A stretch of DNA of 64,000 nt from Gonium pectorale (Eukaryota > Chlorophyta > Chlorophyceae > Chlamydomonadales > Volvocaceae): assembly GCA_001584585.1 (NCBI GenBank), contig LSYV01000059.1, positions 394,757-458,756 of the forward strand, given 5' to 3'. The notes under the pieces were generated by a model. It searched no databases and was not told the DNA's origin. It saw nothing but the letters and a program-made list of their open reading frames with translations. The translations under genes were made by a program, and so were the position numbers. Below are positions 49,601-58,600 of this stretch, in pieces; position 1 is the stretch's first letter; every line of letters begins with the position of its first letter.

Positions 49601-52600
49601 GCGTGCAGGACGAGGTGACCTCGCCCGGCTGGTTGTCGCTGACCCGCGGTGTGAAGGTGATCTCGGTGCCCTGGGAGGTGACCGCCTCCGCCACGATGAG
49701 GGTGGGCGTGGACAGCACCGGCGGGGTGATGTCGTCTGCAGGCGCAGGAGGCGGCGCGGGGTGGAGGCACAGGAGGCAGGGTTAGAGGCACACGGATGCA
49801 CTTGGTGCGACCTAGCGCCCGTGGGCAAGCTAACGGTTCAAACGCATCACGTGCGGAGTCGTACGGATCAGAAACTCAGGGCAAACGAGTAGTGGCGAAC
49901 GAGAGGAGGACCGGTAGCACGCCGACGAACAGGAGGCTTGGTCTGTTCCGCTGAAACCCACGCACCGATGCAACGTTTGGCGACGGAGTCGAAGGACTGC
50001 CCAGTGGGGCAGATACAGCTGTAAGCGGAGCCGCTGACGGGCGTGCAAGTAGAGCCCCCGCCGCAGGGGTTAGTGGTGCCGACGCACAGGTTGCCTGTAA
50101 GGAAAGGAGCCTTCAGCTTATCACATGATGCCGGGAGGACACGTCACGGAGATGTGTATGTGCGGCTAGGGCGCATGCATGTGCGCCCTCCAGCGAATGT
50201 CCTTCAAAACTTGTTCTAAATCAAGTGTGGAAGAGCAGTGGCAGATAGGTGCAGCACGCACGTATGCACACAGGCACCGGCTGCGTGTCGAGTCACAGGA
50301 TGGGCCCTTGTGCGTGCGTCTGTTTGACGGGTTGGCACGGCGGAACATGCCGAAGGGATGCTGGTGGGCAGAGCGCCTGCGGTGCACGCAACTTACGAAG
50401 GCATGTCTTGGTGGCCTCGTGGTAGAAGTAGCGCCTCGTGCAGGTGCCTGTGGTGTGCAAGGACATACAGGCAGGCTGTCAAAACCCTCATGCGCGCACG
50501 AAGCTCGGGCCTCTGAGGTGCGCCGAGCAATTGCAGATGCATTATGACTTGCCATCCTGGTTTTGTCCTGTGGAAATGACCAGTGGCTACTTTACTCAGG
50601 TCCAAATTATGACTCCCCCAATATGATTTGGCCCCACAATGACAGGTCCCGTTCACCGAGTGCAAGGGCAACAAGCATAGGCGTCATACTGCTGACAGCA
50701 AACACCCTAGTACCGTAATCTAAAGCAGGGACTCACAGTTGTAGTCCGTGCTTCCGATGGGGTTGCCTGCAGCAAGAGGAAGAGAATAGGCAACCGCATT
50801 GCGTCAGTTGGTTGGCGGTGCATAGCAACATATGGTCAGAAAATAGCGTCAAGGTGCTGTGCAGAGGTGCCCATAAACGGCAGGGTCGTTGATTTATGCC
50901 AGAGGATCAAGCAAGCGCCGTATTCTTACTTACAGCTGGTGAAGGCGCCAGCCGGACCGCAGGGATTGGCGCTGCCTGCCGAACAGCTGCTGGCTGCACG
51001 CAGTTAGGAGTCGGGGGAGAGGTTAGGATAGACGGGTATCGCTGTGTATGTGATATACACTTTGAGCGAGCACTCGCGGCAAAACTAACCTGCTGGTCAT
51101 CCAGGTAGGTGCGACACATGTATGCCAGACCGTGACGCCGTTCCGGCAGTAAAGGAGAGCGAGATGCAACAGTGCCCACTGACCATGTTCAACATGCGTA
51201 CTTACCTCGGCAGGTCATCAAGTCAGGGTTGAAGAAGTAGCCCTGTGGGGCCCATAAAGGAGTGCTAGTAAGTGACCCACGGGTCACTTGTGATCAAGGC
51301 GCCGCATTATTCGCACGCGCTGCCGCAGCTAGGCATTCGCCCAGCAGAGGGGATAGTCCGCTCATATGAACATGCATGCACGCCGTCGGTAATGCGCGCA
51401 CGGTAGATAGTGCGCTTTCATGCGCCGGCAAGGCAGTCCAGGCGCGCACGTTCTCTCGGTGCCCGCCCGCTCACCCTGGCGCAGGTGCAGGTCCATCGGT
51501 CCTTGGACCTAGCGATGCAACTTGTGTAGGTCTTGGGATCGCCGCATCGACTGCCCTCGGCGGCGGAGCATGGGTTGGCTGAGCGCAAGAGAAGGGGCGC
51601 AGCAGTAAGTTGCTATTAGTGGTTGGCGGGTCCTAGGACATCATCGCGCTAGCTCCATGCTGCTGACACATGCACATGCGCATGGGATGGCACCCATGCG
51701 GGCGCACAGCAGCACTCACGCTGACACGTCTTGGATGTGCCGTCGTATAGGAAATCCGGGGCGTTGCAGGCGCAAACGTAGGCCGGGTCCGCTGTCGCAT
51801 CCTCCAGCGGTGTGCACCGGCTGCTTGCCGTCGTATCGCCACATGGGTTGCCAATGCAAGCTCCGGTGATGTCGGAAACCCCTGGTGCGGAATGTAACAA
51901 TCCAGCCAGGGGCGAGAGCGTTAGGTATGGGTACAGATACAATACGCACTCTCAACCGCATCCAGATAGGGAGGCGTTTTGCCTTACGTTCGCAGGAGCC
52001 AGAGGCGGCCTTGAATTCGTAGCCCGGGCGGCAGGTGCAGGTGTAGCCCCAGGAGTTCGTGGAGTTGGCGAGGCATCTGGAGAAGGCGCTGATCACTCCG
52101 CAGGGGCTCGGGCTCTCGGCGCACCGGTCGGCTGCGGACAGCGAAGGAATCCAGCCAGCCAAGCAAGCAATGGTATGTTGTGTTACATTCCATCCGGCTA
52201 AAGCCGGTGTCCTCACGAGCCATAAGGTCCAGGACACACCGTCTCTCTTCTTCAAATGTACCGCAGACTTGTCGGTACCTCTGTTGGGTCCGCGCAGGGC
52301 AAAGTCGATGGCGCATGTGCGTCCGGGAGTGAGCTGCCAACGCGCCTCAGAGCCAGCCAGCCATCCAACGTCCAACCCATGACGCTCCTGACATTGACAC
52401 TCCCTCCGCACCTCCAAAACCAGCATGCTCACGTATACACGCGCGCGCACGCACTGCCAGGGACACGTTTAAGCGCGCAAAGAGCTAGGGTGCGGAGCGC
52501 AGCAGCGGGCCGGGCACCTACCTTTGCAAGCCTTCAGGATCGGGTCGTAGTAGTTTCCGGCCGCGCATGTGCTGCGTTGGGAGGAAGCAGGCGTGAGCTG

Positions 52601-55600
52601 CCGACTTGGGACCAAGCAGCGGCCCGCCACGGTCATCGGCTAGCATACATGCGCGCACACTCACTCTCACAACGGCACACTTGCAGAGGACGCGCCGCCG
52701 CTAGGCACGTGCCTAGCGTGCCTGGCGTGCACGCACGTGGGCAAGGCTGGGCCCTTACCGCCGTCCAGGTGCACGATTAGCCAGGACCGGCCAAGTCGTA
52801 GGCGTGAGTCCAGTGATCCGTAGAGACGAAAACACGCAAAGGCTATCAGTGTGCTGCCTGCTTGAATGATTCAGCGCGTAGCGATCGGCTCGCTTTTCCT
52901 AAGCTTGACCAAACTCCGACCTACCAGGTGTATGAGCTGCTGTTGAAGGGGGTGCACGCCGTATATTTGCCGGCCCCGCCGCATGCCGTTGAAGGGGTGC
53001 AGGGGTTGGCTGCGTGCGTAGGGTGAGAGCGCACACGCGCCAGGTCAGTATGCAACGGCGTCAGTGCGCGTGCCGTAGGATCCTTAGACGTCATCTGCCC
53101 CCCCTCAGCGGGTCCTTGCGCACGGATCGCAAGCCAACCGGCGCTGCACGAAGGGCTGCAGGACGCAGGGCCTCTCCTATCTGGGAGCACACTCCTAGCT
53201 GGGGTGAAGCGGATTTTGACCCACAGGTGGAACCAACGGGCACCCGCACATATATATGCAACCCAAGGCTCACACACGCAAGTCTTGGTGAAGTTGTCAA
53301 ACATGAAGGTGCTGGGGCAGCTGCAGCTGTAGGCTGTCGCCGTGACAGCACTACAGATGCCTCCCCCGCAGGGGTTGGCTCCCTTGTTGCAAGCGCTCTC
53401 TGCGCGGCAAAGGAGGGCCGCACACATGTTCAAATTAGACTTGAACAAGGACGGACTATCCTAGTGCGTTGACAATGTAGCGTGGGTGAATGGGCCAAGC
53501 AACGTGCAATTGAACGATCCACAGACCGTCAGCGCCGTCACAGAAACACGCAACAGGGCATTCTCGGCGACACGAGCTGCGCGACACGCACAAGGCACGC
53601 AAACAGCCACTCACTGACGCACGTAGCCTTCCGCTTGGTGTCGAAGAAGTACGCGGCCTTGCAGCCGCAAACGTACGACGTGCCGTTGACACTCGTGCAC
53701 GTGTCGTACATGTCGGGAGTGCCGCACGGGCTTGGCGAAACGGCACACATGTCACCTGCACGCAATGCCATCACAAGCGGTTTGGGTTGTTATGGTCGTC
53801 AGAAGCCCTAAAGGGACGGTTTCCAGAAGCCTGAGATGGGGTAGGCGCCATGGACATAACGATTACAGCGCATGCGCGTAGCATGGTTCACACGATTGCC
53901 TTGACCTCGCTGCCCCAGCTGATCAACATACTAGTAAGGCCGAGCCCAACCTGCGCAGCAAAACAAGGTCCGGTGGCAAGAGGAATAATGCTGGCAGTCG
54001 GCACTCACGGATGCACTTCTTGGCATCGGTGTCGTAAGTATAACCGGTAGCACAGGTACAAGATACGACGGTGGTGTTGAGCGGGGTACACGCTGTGAAG
54101 GTGCCGCTCTCGCCGCAGGGACTGGGCGTCGTGTTGCAAGGGCTCTCTGCGGTGCGTCGCAACAGTAGGTAATAAGTACAGCGGCTCACAGTGAGAAGCT
54201 CGGGACGAGCGCGGGACGAGCTCTCCGTGATGCGTAAACACGATATCAGTGTTCGATCCCAGGACCCAGACTTACTTTGGCATGCCTTGGCGGCGAGAGA
54301 CTCAAAGAAGAATCCTGGTTTGCAAGTGCCTACGGTACATAGGATACGGAAGGGCGGTAACGTCAAGTCGCTTGATCCGATGTTATGATGTACGATTGCC
54401 ACCATTAGGGATACCAAGACATGGATCGCGACCATGGGCGGGGCTCGGCAACTGCACAAACACGTCCTGCAGGAACAGCGCTTACAGTTGTAGTCGGGTG
54501 TGAGGGCGCCGTTGACGTTGGTGCTGGTTGGGTTGCAGCTCAGGACAGCAGTCTTGGCGCCGCACGGGTTGACTATGGCGGCGCACTTGTTCTCTGAGGG
54601 GGAATAAAGGAGCCCAGGAGAGGGAGGAGAGCATTGGTTGCTGCTGGCTAAGGAGCGTTGTGATGGTGATACAAGAACCCAGGCCAGTGATCACGGTCCT
54701 CACATTGGCTCCCAGTGACTGATACATGCCGCATGGGCCGCGTGGGAAGGCACCTCGTGTATACGCGAAGCTGGCTACATGCAGCCCAACATGAACCATA
54801 GCCCTGACACAGACACAGACACCGGATAGGGCGTACGGACATACCCAGGCAGGTCTTGGCCACCGTATCGAAGAAAAAGCCCGCCTTGCAGGTGCAGCTG
54901 CATGTACGGGGCATCGGGTACGGAGGGACGCGGTTGATCAGTTACCTACACGCACGATACGAGCTTACTGGCAAAGACGCACGAAGCGGCATTCACAGCA
55001 CGCCTGGGCACATACAAACCCGAGCTGGGGCGGGCGCAGTCAGCCGAAAACAGGTTCCTTCGTGTGCCCGGCTCATTACCTGTACTCGATGGAGCTGACG
55101 GCCTTGCAGACCCCGTTCGCGCCGCACGGCTTGTCCGCACTCGCGCAGCTGGACGCTGAGTGGGAGAAGATTTGACAGGGCAAACCGCGGCGATTCCGCT
55201 GTCCATCCGGCGAGCTTGGCACGTAGCAGTGAGCGAGCGCGGGGGGCGCCAAGCAAGGGGCAGACGTGCGCCCAAACACTAAGCATGAATCAAAAGCCCG
55301 CCAACGGGTGGGACTGTATGTACCTCTGGCGTGGGACTGTAAGCGGGTTACTCACGGACGCATTTCTTTTCCTTGGCATCAAGGTAGAAGCCGGCGGCGC
55401 ATGTGCAGTTCCAGGTGCTCCAGTCGGCTGCCGAGCCGGGCGTGCACGCCGTGAAGGAGCCCGGCTGGCCGCATGGGGACAGACTGCAGACATCTGCAGG
55501 CAAGAGCACACGGATCAATCGTAGGGTTTACCATGACACGATTAGGCACGATTGTTGATGCAATGGTACGCACTCGGTTGCAGCGTTGTGGAGACACCAA

Positions 55601-58600
55601 AACGAAACTGTTCAGCCAACCACCCTAGCAACAGAGCGGGCACTCGCACCTGGCTTGGCGGCCACTTTGGCGCAAGTCTCCAGGCCGATGCTTGGGGCTG
55701 TGTTGCCGTACGTGCCACGGAGCATGTCAACCTGCAAGCGGAAGCGGATGTGTGCGTTTATAGCTGCCCGCACCCACGCTAGCTGGCGACGACCCTGGCA
55801 TGCAGAGAGCCCAGTGGAAGCGGATGTGTGCATTTATAGCTGCCCGCACCCACGCTAGCTGGCGACGACCCTGGCATGCAGAAAGCCCAGTGGAACTACA
55901 GGCACGGACCTTGAGGAAGCAGTTGGGCGCCGTGCCGGGGATGGTGCTGGCGAACGTGAAGTGCGTACAAGACCACCCCAAGGCCGTGCACTGATCCATG
56001 CAGTTGGCCTTGCTGGCGACCCGCACAGCACTGACCAGCGTGCCCTTGACGTCCCACGCGCCTGCGTACGGGTCACGAGGTAGGGGATAAAAGGAGCGGT
56101 CTCAGGAGTGCACCGACACGGTGAGTAGCACGCATACGGCGTGCTCCGAGTCGGTTGAGGCGGGGGCATAACTGGCAGGCCGATGTTTGGCGGGCGGACG
56201 TGGCAGTACACCACGCCGGCCAAGCATACACGCTTTACATAGGACTTAACATAAACCACACTTACGAACGCAAAGGTAAGCGGCATTCTCGGTGGGGCGT
56301 ATCGGGCAGACGGTCGTTGAGGCTTGCGGGCCGTTGCTTCCTCCGGTACTGCCCGTGAGGAACTTATCGCGGTAGGAGCACCTAGCGGTGAGCTCTGCGT
56401 GAAATTAGACGGTTGCACAAATACAGAAGTTGCGTATTACAAAGTAAGGAGCAATAAGTCAGTGCTAACCGCGTTGAAGCTTGAATGTTACATGACTGAC
56501 CACAATAACAAACTCTTCAATCAGGCTCGTTACAGGCAAGCGGTCACAGTACAAACTGCGGATTCGACAGCCGTCCCGGACGCTGACTACTTGGCCACGG
56601 ACAGCAGAGAACGGCCGTCATTGACAGAACTGGAACTCGTGATATTAAATACAATCAACCGCGGTGAAAGGCCTTACCAACAGCTCCCAGCAGCTCACCT
56701 GAGTACACAATGAAGGTGCAGTTGGACCTTGCTGCGCAGTTCTGACGGCAATCTACAGATAGAGGTTACGTTGAATAGTGACAAACTTGGGGAAGGGCAG
56801 TGGCGGGGCTGGGTATCCCATCGACCGCAGCATATGTACGGCACGATAGTAGTGCCATGCATGCCTGAGTTACGTACCCGCAAGACCAACGCCTGTGTCG
56901 AAGCCCGTCTCGATGCCCGCAGCATTTGCCCCCGTAGTGCAGACACCCTTCAGCTCTGCAGCAGGAGGCAGCAACGACATTACGTGTTTGCGACAAGCAA
57001 GCAACAGCCTAGTACGTCTGTCAGCTAACCGGTGGTACGTCACCGCAGCTTGGAATGGTTGCGTAACCGAAATACAGGGACGCACAACGTAACAATTGTG
57101 AGACACGTCAAGCATGCCAGCCCACAGTAAGATCATAGGCCTACTACTTACGGAAGCTGAGTACTGTGCTCACACCGCTGCCTCCGCACTAAAGAGCAAG
57201 AAAGTTAGGGGGCGGGTCCGCCATGGGGGTGGGAGGGAGCGAAGGTTCCTCAGTGATAGTACGCACGTACGTGTGTGCATGGTAGCTTAGAAACAGGCAG
57301 TTAAAAGAGGCATTCAAGATTTAGGGCTGCAACCCTCCACAGGTAGGGAAGGGGACCAAAGAATTAATAATAATTGATACATTGGGCGTACACACCAACG
57401 TGTAGTTAAGGAATGGGTGCGCTTTGGGCTGCGGGCACGACCCATACCGCCACCCCCATGCGCTTGCACAGCCTGACAACATGGGGAATATCTCCTCTAC
57501 CGCCATGGGCACTATTGCAGCTCCTGCGCCGCACTATCGCTGCGGAACACGACCTGTTCATTGCAACCTGCCGGAGACAGGCTCTCCTGCCTCAACCACA
57601 AATCAACCTACCGTGCAACACCCCGCACCCCTACCGTAGGTTGATTTGTGAGGGAAGGGGACCAAGTATCTGCACGAGAGAAACACACCTTCTCAGAACT
57701 GTCGGCACTACCACTGCAAGGGGTCGAGCAGGTGTCCGATGGCGCCGCGCCCAAGCGCAGGGCCTCAGTCATGTTGGTTCCTGCACAGTAAGGGCGCACG
57801 TTTATGTCCAAAAATTGATCTCAGCAGCCGGGCGTAAACCTGACGTGTCACCAGCGCAGCACGGTAGCTCGGGGACCCGCCCACCTCCAAAACACAGCGC
57901 CCCGCCTTGCGCGGCGAAGATGCTCTGGTCTGCAAACAGGAGCCAGGGAGATTTTCCATTTACTTGCACGCGACGGGCAGTACGCGGTACACACCGACGG
58001 TGAGCAAGGGGAAGCGACCAGCAAGTCGGCGAGGCCAGCTCAATCATTGCCACAAGCACAAGCCTTACCCGCATCAGCAGCAAGAGCTGCGCAGGACCGA
58101 AGCGTCAGGCCAGCTATGAATGCACTCGTGGGGTCAGAAGGGCCGTTCTTGGTTGGGGCACTTGAGGGTGACAGCCACAGCGATACCAATCGATTGGAGT
58201 TACTGGTGACGTCATCACGATAACAGCCTCGGACATCAGCGTTCTCGAACGGGCACGCCTCGAACTTGGTAGTGAACTTCAAGGTAGAATCCGAGCACGC
58301 TGAGGGTTTGAGCGAGGACGAAGGGGGGGGGGGTCGTAGGCCATCCAAGGCAGATCTGTGTGTGTACGGAAATAAAGCCGTTTGATGCAGCACGCGTGCA
58401 TGCACCGCATCGCGTACTGTTGCACAGCCTGCTGGACAAACGTCGCTTGAAGCCAACACTGTACTTCAATGACCATCTCCAGCATACTAGCCCAGCATGA
58501 CAACTAACCCTTGGTTCGATTCCCCAGCCACCTGCCGACGCCACCCCAGACAGCACGAATGCAACCATCCAGAAGTCCCAAATCGATCGCCTTCACACAT

